A stretch of 33,129 nt of DNA from a virus (IMGVR_UViG_3300049207_000064:1-33129); one strand, 5' to 3'. Shown: positions 5,780 through 13,947, numbered from the stretch's first letter. Notes: a model not told the origin generated them from the sequence alone. Program-made: numbers and translations.

Positions 5780-6042
5780 TGCCACGCTGGGCCAAAGCTC
5801 GTGACAAGAACGATCTCGAAATCTATCGAGCGCTGGACGAGGCTTACTGCGCCCCTATTCGTGGCAACGACTGCGACATCTACGCCCGCCACCGCAATGG
5901 TCACGGCATGTTGCTGGAGGTGAAAACCACCAAGGGACGCATGAGACCGATCCAACGAGAACTGGCGATGCTGTTTGGAGATCGCTACGTAGTCGTGAGG
6001 GATGTGGAATCCGCGCTGATTGCTTGCGGGATATCGCCATGA
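5779..6042 (+). CDS. VRR-NUC-like nuclease (PD-(D/E)XK fold)
   Basis: This is 87 residues. After MPRWAKARDKNDLEIYRALD comes the probable active site: DCDIYA with acidic residues, then LLEVKTTKGRMRPIQREL, where E-V-K is the E-x-K signature and the KG...QREL helix is typical of VRR-NUC domains. The end, YVVVRDVESALIAC, is the last strand and helix of the fold. Such small nucleases in phage early regions are thought to act as structure-specific or Holliday-junction nucleases. The length fits a minimal stand-alone VRR-NUC domain. No other resolvase (RusA, NinG-like) is seen in the window. Confidence 0.7.
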   Translation: MPRWAKARDKNDLEIYRALDEAYCAPIRGNDCDIYARHRNGHGMLLEVKTTKGRMRPIQRELAMLFGDRYVVVRDVESALIACGISP

Positions 6043-6176
6043 TCCGCACCTGTAACTGCTGCAAGCTCGAAAAGCGCTTCTTAAGCCTTCATGCCAATTG
6101 CAAGGATTGCAGAATCATTGCCAGGGGAAGGAAGAAGGCGAAAAAGGCCACCAAATTGCTGCGTGCTGGTGGGTAG
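6039..6176 (+). CDS. 45-residue zinc-ribbon-like protein
   Basis: The frame runs from ATG 6039 (ATGA overlap) to TAG 6176, immediately followed by the next ATG. The peptide begins MIRTCNCCKLEKRFLSLHAN and then CKDC, giving two Cys pairs in a zinc-ribbon arrangement, followed by the very basic ARGRKKAKKATKLL tail. It probably binds zinc and nucleic acid. It is small but coupled on both sides. Confidence 0.6.
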   Translation: MIRTCNCCKLEKRFLSLHANCKDCRIIARGRKKAKKATKLLRAGG

Positions 6177-6401
6177 ATGCCAGCCATCCGCAAACTCTCC
6201 GACGAGGAAATCCGCTACGCGCGCTACGTCGTAGACAAGCGCCGGGAAGCGCAGCGCCTGGCGGATGAGTTCCCGACGCTCGATGAGTTGGCCGAGGAAC
6301 TGCACGTCACGCCTCGGTACCTGCGGGACATTCTGAATGGCAGGGCGCGAGTGAGCGATGGTTCCACGGGAAACATCCTCACAGCGGAAGTTTGTTCGTG
6401 A
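6177..6401 (+). CDS. Small helix-turn-helix hypothetical protein
   Basis: This is 74 residues, beginning MPAIRKLSDEEIRYARYVVD. The segment TLDELAEELHVTPRYLRDIL looks like a helix-turn-helix with a recognition helix. It is the last of the chain of tiny early proteins and directly follows the zinc-ribbon frame. A regulatory or small-terminase-accessory role would be speculation. Confidence 0.6.
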   Translation: MPAIRKLSDEEIRYARYVVDKRREAQRLADEFPTLDELAEELHVTPRYLRDILNGRARVSDGSTGNILTAEVCS

Positions 6402-6416
6402 GTACTCTCATGCTCC

Positions 6417-7022
6417 GTGGCCAAGCCCGTGAAACTCACCGCAGCCGAGCGGCGCACATTGAAGCGCCTGCTGGCAAAGTCTGGCACGTTCGTTGAAACC
6501 CCGCTTCTGAAAGGCGGGGAGGGCAAGACAAAGAACACCGGCCGCGCCTTCTGGACCGACGGCACGCATGCCTACCTGCGCCGCAAGAAGGCGAACCCCG
6601 GCATCATCGAGCGCACCGACGGCAAGGTGAGGCGCGGCGAATACCGCCACGTGAAGACGAGCGATGACGTGGAGATCTACGAGATCTCGGACGACTCGCC
6701 ATTGCGCCGCAAGAAGCTCGCACTTACCGAGATGACTGACACAGCGGTGGAGCGATCGATCGTTGTGAGCGCATGCGAGCGGGATTGGAAGACGTTCTAC
6801 GACGCTGTTGGTGAACTCTCGTACCGCTACAAGAATGGCGGATTGCCGCAAGGCACATCAGAGCTCATCCTGCAGCAGACCATGCAGTACCTGCACCTTC
6901 GCATCAGCCGGCGTGGTGGTCCATCGCCTGGTGAGATCGGGCGCGAGCTGGCAGGTGTACGTAAGTCCAGAACTGGCTCTCAGGTGTTTCTGCCGCCTGC
7001 ATCGCATCTGGAGCGGCACTGA
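6417..7022 (+). CDS. Hypothetical protein upstream of terminase
   Basis: This is 201 residues from a GTG at 6417; a second GTG at 6429 is possible, and neither has a clear ribosome site. It begins MAKPVKLTAAERRTLKRLLA and has a central mixed region (FWTDGTHAYLRRKKANPG). The last 40 residues are basic and Gly/Pro-rich. A stop in frame at 6399 rules out a longer start. It overlaps the terminase small-subunit gene by one base (TGATG). I do not recognise the family. Confidence 0.65.
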   Translation: MAKPVKLTAAERRTLKRLLAKSGTFVETPLLKGGEGKTKNTGRAFWTDGTHAYLRRKKANPGIIERTDGKVRRGEYRHVKTSDDVEIYEISDDSPLRRKKLALTEMTDTAVERSIVVSACERDWKTFYDAVGELSYRYKNGGLPQGTSELILQQTMQYLHLRISRRGGPSPGEIGRELAGVRKSRTGSQVFLPPASHLERH

Positions 7023-7285
7023 TGAAGGGCGTCAAGCCGCCGAATGCTGGCAAGGGCAGGAAGCCTGGGCAGACCAACAAGCTCACGCGCGAGCTCAAGG
7101 CAATGATCGAGGGCGCTCTGCAGGATGCTGGTGGCCAAGCCTATCTGGCCACGCAAGCGAAAGAGGAGCCTGCTGCGTTCCTCGCTTTACTGGGCAAGTG
7201 CCTGCCGCGAGACGTCAATCTCGGTGGCGGCTTGAAGCTCTCGGTCAATCTCGTTTCAGACAACTCGGTCGCTCGTAATGGATGA
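7022..7285 (+). CDS. Terminase small subunit-like DNA-binding protein
   Basis: This is 87 residues. The N-terminus GVKPPNAGKGRKPGQTNKLT is the basic arm typical of the short small-subunit-like proteins placed before TerL in podoviruses, followed by a helical ELKAMIEGALQDAGG and AFLALLGKCLPRDVNL. It would recognise phage DNA and deliver it to the large subunit. The next gene starts inside its end at 7278. Assignment rests on position and the GKGRKPG...NK pattern. Confidence 0.65.
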   Translation: MKGVKPPNAGKGRKPGQTNKLTRELKAMIEGALQDAGGQAYLATQAKEEPAAFLALLGKCLPRDVNLGGGLKLSVNLVSDNSVARNG

Positions 7286-8780
7286 CCAGCTGACCATCAC
7301 GTACCAGCCGCCAGGGCCAGTCGTTGCAAGGTTTTTGGCCTCGCGCTCTTTCGTGCGCGGTATCCGTGGGCCGTTTGGTTCTGGCAAGTCCACAGCCTGC
7401 GTCATCGCCATCCTGCAGCACATTCTCGAGCAGCGACCAGACACCCGTGGTGTCCGGCGATCGAAGTGGGCGGTGGTACGTAACACCTACCCAGAGCTCA
7501 AGACAACCACGATAGCGACCTGGCACGAGATCGTTCCGCAGAATGTTGGTCACTGGGTTGCGCAAGGTCCACCCACGCACACGCTGGAAGGCGAGCTTGA
7601 CGACGGTACGAGCTATCAGGCCGAGGTGATGTTCCTTGCGCTCGATAGCCCAGCGGATGTCAAAAAGCTGTTGTCGATGAACCTGACTGCTGCTTGGGTA
7701 AATGAGGCGCGCGAGATCCCGCAGTCGGTGATCGATGGGCTCACGGGGCGTGTCGGTCGATATCCGTCAGAGGCTGATGGCGGTTCGTCGTGGTCTGGCT
7801 TGCTGCTCGATACCAACCCGCCAGATACAGATCACTGGTGGTACACGCTTGCCGAGGGTGACGCGACCACTGCGGGCAAGGCCGAACTCGTCGCGAGCAT
7901 TGCGCGTACCGAGGAGGAGTTGCGCGAGAAGGGGCTTCTGTCGCCAGATCAGAAACTCTTCGAGTTCTTCGCCCAGCCTTCTGGTCTGTCCCCGGATGCT
8001 GAGAATGTCGCGAACTTGCGCCCCGGCTACTACATCCGATTGCAGGCCGGTAAGAGCGAGGACTGGATCAAGGTCTATGTGCGTGGTGAGTATGGCTTCG
8101 TCATGGATGGCAAGCCCATCTATCCTGAGTACTCAGACAGCATGCATTGCGCCTCGGCCATCATCATGCCGTTGGCGCTCAAGGTGGTCATTGGTCTTGA
8201 CTTCGGGCTCACGCCTGCAGCGACCTTCAACCAACGGCTCCCGAATGGACGGCTTGTGACCTTCCACGAAGTGGTCTCCGAGCGCATGGGGGCGAGCCGC
8301 TTTGCAGAAGCTCTGGCGCCAGAGATCGCAAAATTCTCACGCGTCCCCGAGTGGGACATCGTTGGTGACCCATCGGGCGACACACCCTCGCAGACCGACG
8401 AACAAACGGTGTTCCAGATCCTGCGCGCCAAGGACATTCCAGCGAGGCCAGCGCGTACGAATGACTTCACGATGCGCCGAGACGCTGTCGGCAACGCGCT
8501 CGCACGCCTCGTCGATGGCAAGCCTGGAGTGCAGATATCTCCTAATTGCCATCGGCTGAGAAAAGCGCTCGCGGGCGGCTACTGCATGAAGCGCGTGATG
8601 ACGTCAGCGGAGAAGTATCGCGACAAGCCCGACAAGGACATGAATTCGCACGTCGCCGAATCCCAGCAGTATGCGTTCATCGAGATGGGTGAAAACCCGA
8701 AGGTGACGCTCAAGATGAATATCCCAACCGCGCCCATCCAGCATCGGATGAGCAACTGGTCCCCTTTCGACCGGAGATAA
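7278..8780 (+). CDS. terL: Terminase large subunit
   Basis: This is a 500-residue packaging motor. The ATPase half has Walker A GPFGSGKST at residues 31-39 and a Walker B-like AAWVNEARE with E143. The nuclease half has the RNase H-like acidic residues in VIGLDFG (D308), VGDPSGD (D364) and the DMNSHVAESQQYAF region (D454). The order and spacing fit headful or cohesive-end large subunits of short-tailed phages. It cuts concatemeric DNA and drives it into the prohead through the portal encoded at 9826. It overlaps the small subunit and precedes two small genes before the portal. Confidence 0.95.
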   Translation: MDDQLTITYQPPGPVVARFLASRSFVRGIRGPFGSGKSTACVIAILQHILEQRPDTRGVRRSKWAVVRNTYPELKTTTIATWHEIVPQNVGHWVAQGPPTHTLEGELDDGTSYQAEVMFLALDSPADVKKLLSMNLTAAWVNEAREIPQSVIDGLTGRVGRYPSEADGGSSWSGLLLDTNPPDTDHWWYTLAEGDATTAGKAELVASIARTEEELREKGLLSPDQKLFEFFAQPSGLSPDAENVANLRPGYYIRLQAGKSEDWIKVYVRGEYGFVMDGKPIYPEYSDSMHCASAIIMPLALKVVIGLDFGLTPAATFNQRLPNGRLVTFHEVVSERMGASRFAEALAPEIAKFSRVPEWDIVGDPSGDTPSQTDEQTVFQILRAKDIPARPARTNDFTMRRDAVGNALARLVDGKPGVQISPNCHRLRKALAGGYCMKRVMTSAEKYRDKPDKDMNSHVAESQQYAFIEMGENPKVTLKMNIPTAPIQHRMSNWSPFDRR

Positions 8781-8783
8781 CCC

Positions 8784-9029
8784 ATGGCATCTGCCGAATC
8801 CCTGCTACGCGATCTACTTGGTCTGCATGACTTGGGCAAGAAGAACCTGACCAACGACTACGAGGCGGTCCGGAAGATTCGCCGCGAGCAGGACTCGAAA
8901 TGGGAGGAAGCGCGTGTGCTTCTGAACGGCGAACCAGCAATCGACAACAAGCCCCGCACTGCGGGTGAGGCCGAGCGCTGGAACAAGCGGGCTGCGGCGG
9001 TCGCTCAGTCTCGCAAGAAGTCGGCGTAA
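8784..9029 (+). CDS. Hypothetical protein between terminase and portal
   Basis: This is 81 residues from ATG 8784, with GGAG eight bases upstream. It begins MASAESLLRDLLGLHDLGKK and is highly charged and helical (YEAVRKIRREQDSKWEEARV). No domain is recognised. The position suggests a head-assembly accessory. Confidence 0.6.
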   Translation: MASAESLLRDLLGLHDLGKKNLTNDYEAVRKIRREQDSKWEEARVLLNGEPAIDNKPRTAGEAERWNKRAAAVAQSRKKSA

Positions 9030-9043
9030 GACCAGAGTGACCG

Positions 9044-9493
9044 ATGCCATGGCTCAAGCACCACACAGCGTCCCTCATCGACTGCATAGGCGCGTCGCCT
9101 GTCGATTGGTACCTCGTGTATCGGGACATGGACAATCAGCGGCATTGGCTGGCGCGGATCTTGAAGCGCGGCTACCAGCATGTGTTCGCCCTGCGGCGCG
9201 ACGGGGCTGTGTGGGTGGTGGTGCAGCCCACGTTCTCCTTCATCGACGTCGATCTCATCCGCAACGACCTTACGCCCTGGCAGCTGTTTCCCGGCTTCGC
9301 GATCCAGCACGTGACCGTGATGCGCCGCGCGCAGTGGGACATCGGGGAATTCACCTTGGGGCCACTTACCTGCGTCACTCTCATGAAGGCGTTGTTAGGT
9401 ATCCGTGCCTGGCACATCGTGACACCGCATCAACTGTTCAAGCGTTGTACTCAGATCCATCGGAGTAAGTCATGGCACTCGGTAGAAATTTGA
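9044..9493 (+). CDS. Putative permuted papain-like (NlpC/P60-type) protein
   Basis: This is 149 residues. A His in GYQHVFALRRDG is followed by VWVVVQPTFSFIDVDLI, and later by a Cys in GPLTCVTLMKALLGI. The H-before-C order with a small residue and helix after the Cys recalls permuted NlpC/P60 or LRAT-like folds (cysteine peptidase or amidase). This is an inference from spacing only. It lies between terminase and portal, and its end overlaps the next gene by 22 bases. It may act on peptide bonds in morphogenesis or be a non-catalytic structural protein. Confidence 0.45.
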   Translation: MPWLKHHTASLIDCIGASPVDWYLVYRDMDNQRHWLARILKRGYQHVFALRRDGAVWVVVQPTFSFIDVDLIRNDLTPWQLFPGFAIQHVTVMRRAQWDIGEFTLGPLTCVTLMKALLGIRAWHIVTPHQLFKRCTQIHRSKSWHSVEI

Positions 9494-9825
9494 AGGCTGG
9501 CTTAAGTGGCGACCTCAAGGGTAAGTGGGAAGGCCACCAAAAGACGCTGAAAGGGTTGAAGCCTGAAGCACCAAAGCCGACAGAGGCGGAAGTTGCGCTA
9601 GAGAGTCGCCAGCGCGAGGAGCTATCGAAGCTCGATGACGAGGAGAACGTGCGTATCAAGCGCGGTACTCGCGGCCGGCTAGGCACCCGCATGCTCGCGA
9701 GCCGCCGCGCATCACCGCGCAGTTCGATGTTGGGTGGTGGTGCTAGCACATCGGCTGGCGGATCGAGCGGTGGTGAAGGCTACTCCGGTCGCACGGGTCG
9801 TGGCATGGCGCAGAGCAGATCTTAA
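9472..9825 (+). CDS. Small structural-cluster protein before the portal
   Basis: This is 117 residues beginning MALGRNLKAGLSGDLKGKWE. It has a charged, likely coiled region (EAEVALESRQREELSKLDDE) and then a Ser/Gly-rich tail starting near residue 75 with RRASPRSSMLGGGAST. Proteins of this form often sit directly upstream of T7-type portal genes in BPP-1-like phages. Its function is unknown. The stop is followed at once by the portal ATG. Confidence 0.6.
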   Translation: MALGRNLKAGLSGDLKGKWEGHQKTLKGLKPEAPKPTEAEVALESRQREELSKLDDEENVRIKRGTRGRLGTRMLASRRASPRSSMLGGGASTSAGGSSGGEGYSGRTGRGMAQSRS

Positions 9826-11439
9826 ATGCCGCTCATCGCCAAACTGCCGCGCGAGCTTGAGAACGGCGAAGCGCTGATCACGCGCCGCGCGAAGGCTGCG
9901 GCTCGCAAGGATCTGTGGCGCGACTATTACCGAGAGTGCTACGAGTACACGATGCCGCAGCGCGAGACGTTCAACTTCTACGCACCAGGTCAAAGAAAGA
10001 ACCTGCACCTGTACGACTCGACGGGACAGGAGATGACCTACCTCGCAGCCAACAATGCGCAGGCGTTGCTGTGCCCGTCGTGGAAGCACTGGGCGCAGCT
10101 CGCCCCTGGCGGCGATATCCCGAAGGAGGAACGTGAAGATCCAGACGTAGTGGAGCAGCTACAGGAAGCGACAGACATCCTGTTCAACTACATCAACCAC
10201 AGCAACTTCTCGACGATCATCCCCGAGGTGTTGCTCGATTTCATGGTGGGCACCTGCGCCCTCACCATCGATGAGGGCGAGGACGATGATCCGCTGGTGT
10301 TCGATGCGATTCCGCTCTCCACCATTGAGCTCGAAGAGGGGCCGAACAGCCGCATCGAAACCACGTGGATGAAGCGCACACCGCTCGCGCGCAATCTAAT
10401 CCGTACGTATCCCGGCATGAAGATGGCAGACCTTCCAGCTTCATTGCAGGAGCAGATTCGCAAGAAGCCGGACACCGAGGCGTCCGTTATCCAGGGCTGT
10501 GTGTATCACCCGAAGGACCGTCACTACTACGGCGTAGTCGTGCACGAGGCGTCGAAGGCGATCATCTGGCGCTACGACTACGAGGATTCAAGCCCGAAGA
10601 TCGTGGCGCGTGCGTCGGTCGTAGCCGGCGAGATATACGGCCGTGGGCGGGTCATGATCGCGCTGCCCAACATCAAGACACTGAACGTGATGCAGGAATA
10701 CATCCTGCGCCAGTCCGCGCTGCAAGTGGCGCCGCCCTACACAGCAGTCAGTGATGGCGTGCTGAATCCATACACCGCGCAGCTTGTACCAGGTAGCGTG
10801 ATCCCGGTTGCCAGCAACGACAACTCGAACCCGAGCCTGCGCGTGCTCGAGACCGGTGGCAACTTCGTGATTACCGATGCGATCATGGAGAACCTGCGCG
10901 CCACGGTGCGCCGCATCCTGCTGGGGCCACAGCCGAACGACGGGCCGGTTAAATCCGCAACCGAGTGGGCCATCACGGATCGCAATCGGCTGTGGGACAT
11001 GGGCTCGGAGTTCGGTCGTTCGCAGGCTGAGCTCTTCTCGCCGATCATCGCGCGTTGCGTGTGGATCTTGCAGAAGCGTGGAAAGATGCCGCGCATCAAG
11101 GTCGATGGCAAAATGGTGACGCTCAAGTACGCCTCACCCTTGGCGCGCGCGCAGGATCAGGAGGACTTGCTCGCAATGGGCCAGTCGCTGGAACTGATGA
11201 CAGCCGCTGCTCAGGCCGGTGGCGAGGCCGCCATGGCGGCTATCGCAACGGCCCTCAAGTTCGAAGCACTGCCAGCCTGGATCACCAAGCGCACTGGCCT
11301 CGATGCATCGCTGGTCAGATCCGAGAGCGAGCAGAAACAGGTGGCCACCACCGCCGTGCAGCTCGCGCAACAGGCGCAGGCTGCTGAGGCTGGCGTCGTT
11401 CCGCCTAGCAACGTCACGCCCATGCGCAGGGCAGCATGA
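9826..11439 (+). CDS. Portal protein (T7-type head-tail connector)
   Basis: This is 537 residues, close to the usual length of podovirus portals. The N-terminal region has WRDYYRECYEYTMPQRETFN, then LYDSTGQEMTYLAANNAQAL and LCPSWKHWAQLAPGG. The middle has GEIYGRGRVMIALPNIKTLN and the C-terminal half has helices rich in Ala/Gln, matching the head-tail connector family (T7 gp8-like). It forms the ring through which DNA enters and leaves and on which the head is nucleated. The next gene overlaps by four bases. Confidence 0.93.
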   Translation: MPLIAKLPRELENGEALITRRAKAAARKDLWRDYYRECYEYTMPQRETFNFYAPGQRKNLHLYDSTGQEMTYLAANNAQALLCPSWKHWAQLAPGGDIPKEEREDPDVVEQLQEATDILFNYINHSNFSTIIPEVLLDFMVGTCALTIDEGEDDDPLVFDAIPLSTIELEEGPNSRIETTWMKRTPLARNLIRTYPGMKMADLPASLQEQIRKKPDTEASVIQGCVYHPKDRHYYGVVVHEASKAIIWRYDYEDSSPKIVARASVVAGEIYGRGRVMIALPNIKTLNVMQEYILRQSALQVAPPYTAVSDGVLNPYTAQLVPGSVIPVASNDNSNPSLRVLETGGNFVITDAIMENLRATVRRILLGPQPNDGPVKSATEWAITDRNRLWDMGSEFGRSQAELFSPIIARCVWILQKRGKMPRIKVDGKMVTLKYASPLARAQDQEDLLAMGQSLELMTAAAQAGGEAAMAAIATALKFEALPAWITKRTGLDASLVRSESEQKQVATTAVQLAQQAQAAEAGVVPPSNVTPMRRAA

Positions 11440-11786
11440 CCTTCGAGCAGACACCGGAGCAGCGCGCCGAGCTACTGGCGAAGGCCATCGACTTCGCAGG
11501 CGGCTACGCGCGCAGCTTTGCCCCCGAGGTGTTGCAGCACCTGTATCGCTCCATCGTTGAGCACACGCTACCGCCAACAGCCAGCTTGCAAGAGCACGCC
11601 GAATTGAACGGCCAGCGCAAGCTAGTGATGGGCATCATTCGACAATACCAACTCGCCACCACCGGCAATACGGATACACCATGGCAGACGATCCCAGCGC
11701 AGCCCCAGCAGCAGCCAGCAGCGCCCCCCAAGCAGGCGCCCCAGCGGGCCAACCGGCAGCAGCGTCAGAAACGGCAACGCTCTTAG
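11436..11786 (+). CDS. Hypothetical head-assembly protein
   Basis: This is 116 residues beginning MTFEQTPEQRAELLAKAIDF. The first 75 residues look helical; the rest is Gln/Pro-rich (IPAQPQQQPAAPPKQAPQRA) and overlaps the start of the scaffold gene in another frame for about 106 bases. Its place between portal and scaffold suggests a head function. I do not recognise it. Confidence 0.6.
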   Translation: MTFEQTPEQRAELLAKAIDFAGGYARSFAPEVLQHLYRSIVEHTLPPTASLQEHAELNGQRKLVMGIIRQYQLATTGNTDTPWQTIPAQPQQQPAAPPKQAPQRANRQQRQKRQRS

Positions 11787-12551
11787 ACCAGGCTGTTAGT
11801 CCGGCCGCTCCCGCTGGGGCGCCAGCTCAGGCAGATCCAGCAGCTGCCGACTGGTTCCTGGCCGATGGCATCAAGGGCACGGACAAGGCGCCGGAATGGT
11901 TCGACAGCAAGAAGTACAAGACGCTCGCCGACCAAGCGAAGGCATACCCGGAAGCGCGCAAAGAACTCGATGCGATGCGGGAGAAGATGAAGGGCTTTAC
12001 CGGCGCTCCAGACAAGTACGAACTGAGTGTGCCTGAGGAACTGAAAGACGAGCTTGAGTGGCTGCCGGACAATCCGCTGCTCAACCAGTTCCAGTCAATT
12101 GCGAAAGAGGAAGGCATGTCGCAGAAGGCGTTTGATCGCCTCCTGCACACCTTCGCTCAATACGAGCATTCGAATTCGACCGTGGATTTCAAGTCGGAGA
12201 TGGCGACGCTCGGCGAACGAGCCAACGAGCGCCTGCAGGGATTCTGGCAGTGGGCGGAGTCCACGTTCGATGAGGAGACCGCAGGCACCGTCAAGAAAGC
12301 GCTTGGCGTTTCAGGCGCTGGAAGCCGTGCGCTCAGGAACCCGCCAACCCGCGATCCAGGTTGCTAACGATGCTGATGGTGGCGCGACGTCGGTTGAATC
12401 GATCAACTCGAAATACCGCACCGTCGATCCCGCGACCAAGAAGGCGCTCATTGATACTCCAGACGGACAACGCGCGTATCGCGCTGAGCTCGCCAAGGTC
12501 GTTGGCACCGGAGACCACAAGGTCATCGTGGGCCAAAGGAAGGCCGGCTAA
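11681..12551 (+). CDS. Scaffolding protein, reading frame shifted near 12310
   Basis: The first frame (11681-12367) begins with an Ala/Pro-rich stretch (MADDPSAAPAAASSAPQAGA), continues with ADWFLADGIKGTDKAPEWFD and a helical body, and ends soon after TAGTVKKALGV. The next frame carries the natural continuation: QALEAVRSGTRQPAIQVAND, INSKYRTVDPATKKALIDTP and AKVVGTGDHKVIVGQRKAG up to 12551. Moving forward one base at GTT TCA (TTT at 12309-12311) joins them into a roughly 289-residue protein. Place and composition fit an internal scaffold upstream of the capsid gene. The cause could be programmed +1 frameshifting, a one-base indel in the genome, or a homopolymer sequencing error. If read without a shift, the product is 228 residues with an odd tail. 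Confidence 0.7.
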
Positions 12552-12742
12552 CTTTCTCGCGATACCTCCTCACGCCGGAACTTTCCTTAGTCATATATTC
12601 ACCCCGCCTGCAGTAGCGGTCACCTCCTCGTGAGCCCGTGAACGCAAGCCGTAAGACGTAGCGCGCTGCTACGAGATTCGGCCCGTTTACCGGTCACCCG
12701 AATCGAAGACACAAGTTTTCGATTTCCCTGGAGGTAGCTCAG
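12552..12742 (+). promoter_or_regulatory. Untranslated leader of the capsid gene with hairpins
   Basis: No reading frame is seen in these 191 bases, unusual for this compact genome. A hairpin CGTAGC-GCGCT-GCTACG lies at 12657-12673, and another with arms AATCGAA (12701-12707) and TTCGATT (12718-12724) sits just before the strong TGGAGG ribosome site of the capsid gene. No convincing promoter was identified. A role in mRNA processing, stability or high-level capsid expression is inferred. Confidence 0.45.
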
Positions 12743-13597
12743 ATGAGCCGCTTTTTAAGTGCCGTTGCCAATACGGAGTTCGACTCCGAAGTCAAGCACG
12801 CCTACGAACACGGGATGAAGTTGCGTCCCACCGTGACCGTGCGCTCGGGTGTCGTCGGCGACACCTATCGATTCCGCAGCATGGGCAAGGGCCTCGCCCG
12901 CCAGCGACCAGCCCCGTCGTCCGATGTCACGCCGATGGACATCACCCACGCGCAGCAGACCGCGACGCTCACCAACTGGTATGCGCCGGAATACACCGAC
13001 ATCTTCGATGCCGCCGAAGTCAACTTCGACGAACAGCGCGAGCTCGCATCCGTCATCGCCAACGCGCTCGGTCGCCGCGATGACCAGCTCATCATCGATG
13101 CGCTGGAGGACGGCACGCCGACTTCCACGGTCGATGAGGACGTGGGCGGTGCAGATACGGGACTGAACCCCGACAAGATCCGTCGCGCCTCACGACATCT
13201 CAACGAGCGTGGCGTGCCTGGCACCGAACGCACCTTCATCCACACCGCAATCGGTCTCGAGCAGCTGCTCGGCGAAACCGAAGTCACGAGCTCCGACTAC
13301 AACACGGTCAAGGCGCTGGTGAACGGTGAGGTGAATTCGTGGATGGGCTTCAAGTTCATCCCGATCGAGATCCGCACGGAAGGTGGCCTGCCGATCGACA
13401 CGGGTGCAACCCCGGACGAGACGCACAACTTCGCCTATCACAAGGCGGCGGTGGGTTACGCCTGCGGTATCGATGTGAAGCAGGAGACCAACTACATCCC
13501 TGAGAAGGTCTCCTGGCTCGCCAACGGGATGCTCAAGTGCGGAGCGATTCCGCGCGATCTCGACGGCTACGTCGAAGTCCAGACGGTGGAGGTCTGA
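12743..13597 (+). CDS. Major capsid protein
   Basis: This is 284 residues from ATG 12743 with TGGAGG upstream. The sequence FLSAVANTEFDSEVKHAYEH, a VRSGVVGDTYRFRSMGKG stretch and the C-terminal segment FNEQ-free region VKQETNYIPEKVSWLANGML match the podovirus HK97-fold capsid proteins of the BPP-1 type in length and layout. It follows the scaffold and precedes a small protein and a terminator, as expected for a very highly expressed head gene. It forms the capsid shell. The family assignment is by pattern and gene order. Confidence 0.88.
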   Translation: MSRFLSAVANTEFDSEVKHAYEHGMKLRPTVTVRSGVVGDTYRFRSMGKGLARQRPAPSSDVTPMDITHAQQTATLTNWYAPEYTDIFDAAEVNFDEQRELASVIANALGRRDDQLIIDALEDGTPTSTVDEDVGGADTGLNPDKIRRASRHLNERGVPGTERTFIHTAIGLEQLLGETEVTSSDYNTVKALVNGEVNSWMGFKFIPIEIRTEGGLPIDTGATPDETHNFAYHKAAVGYACGIDVKQETNYIPEKVSWLANGMLKCGAIPRDLDGYVEVQTVEV

Positions 13598-13598
13598 C

Positions 13599-13901
13599 AT
13601 GGCTTACGTGAGAGACAGGCTCGCCAAGATTGGCGGCGGTTGCGGTGGCGCGCCGACCCTCTGGAGTTACAAAACCGACGACACGGCAGCGACCGTGGAC
13701 ACGGCAGCGTACTTCAACGAGGACGGCTCGCCACTCAAGCAGAACGACATCATCTATCGGGTGACGGTCACCAACATTGATGCCTCAAACGAGGCGGTGT
13801 CCACCTACGGCACGCACATCGTGAACTCGGTGGTGCGTGGCAACCCGGACGTGATCGACGTGAGCGATGCGACCGCCGGCACGATGACCGACACGGACTG
13901 A
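13599..13901 (+). CDS. Small head protein, likely decoration or stabilising protein
   Basis: This is 100 residues beginning MAYVRDRLAKIGGGCGGAPT. It has a LWSYKTDDTAATVDTAAYFN and NDIIYRVTVTNIDAS pattern typical of small beta-rich proteins that follow capsid genes in many phages. It starts one base after the capsid stop and ends ten bases before a strong terminator, so the two head genes form the last part of a transcription unit. A decoration role is inferred from position. Confidence 0.6.
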   Translation: MAYVRDRLAKIGGGCGGAPTLWSYKTDDTAATVDTAAYFNEDGSPLKQNDIIYRVTVTNIDASNEAVSTYGTHIVNSVVRGNPDVIDVSDATAGTMTDTD

Positions 13902-13910
13902 CCCCCTCTC

Positions 13911-13937
13911 GGCGGGGCTTCGGCCCCGCCTCTTTTT
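13911..13937 (+). terminator. Intrinsic terminator after the head genes
   Basis: GGCGGGGC-TTCG-GCCCCGCC forms a perfect 8-base-pair GC stem closed by a UUCG tetraloop and is followed by TCTTTTT. It lies directly after the small head gene and before the ribosome site of the next gene at 13948. It probably reduces transcription into the tail genes. Confidence 0.9.
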
Positions 13938-13947
13938 CGGAGGCACG

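Noticed and set aside
12054-12551. Separate gene in the second scaffold frame starting at 12054
   Set aside because: Its first half is a shadow of the scaffold frame; only the part after about 12312 has protein-like sequence, and it reads as the scaffold ending.
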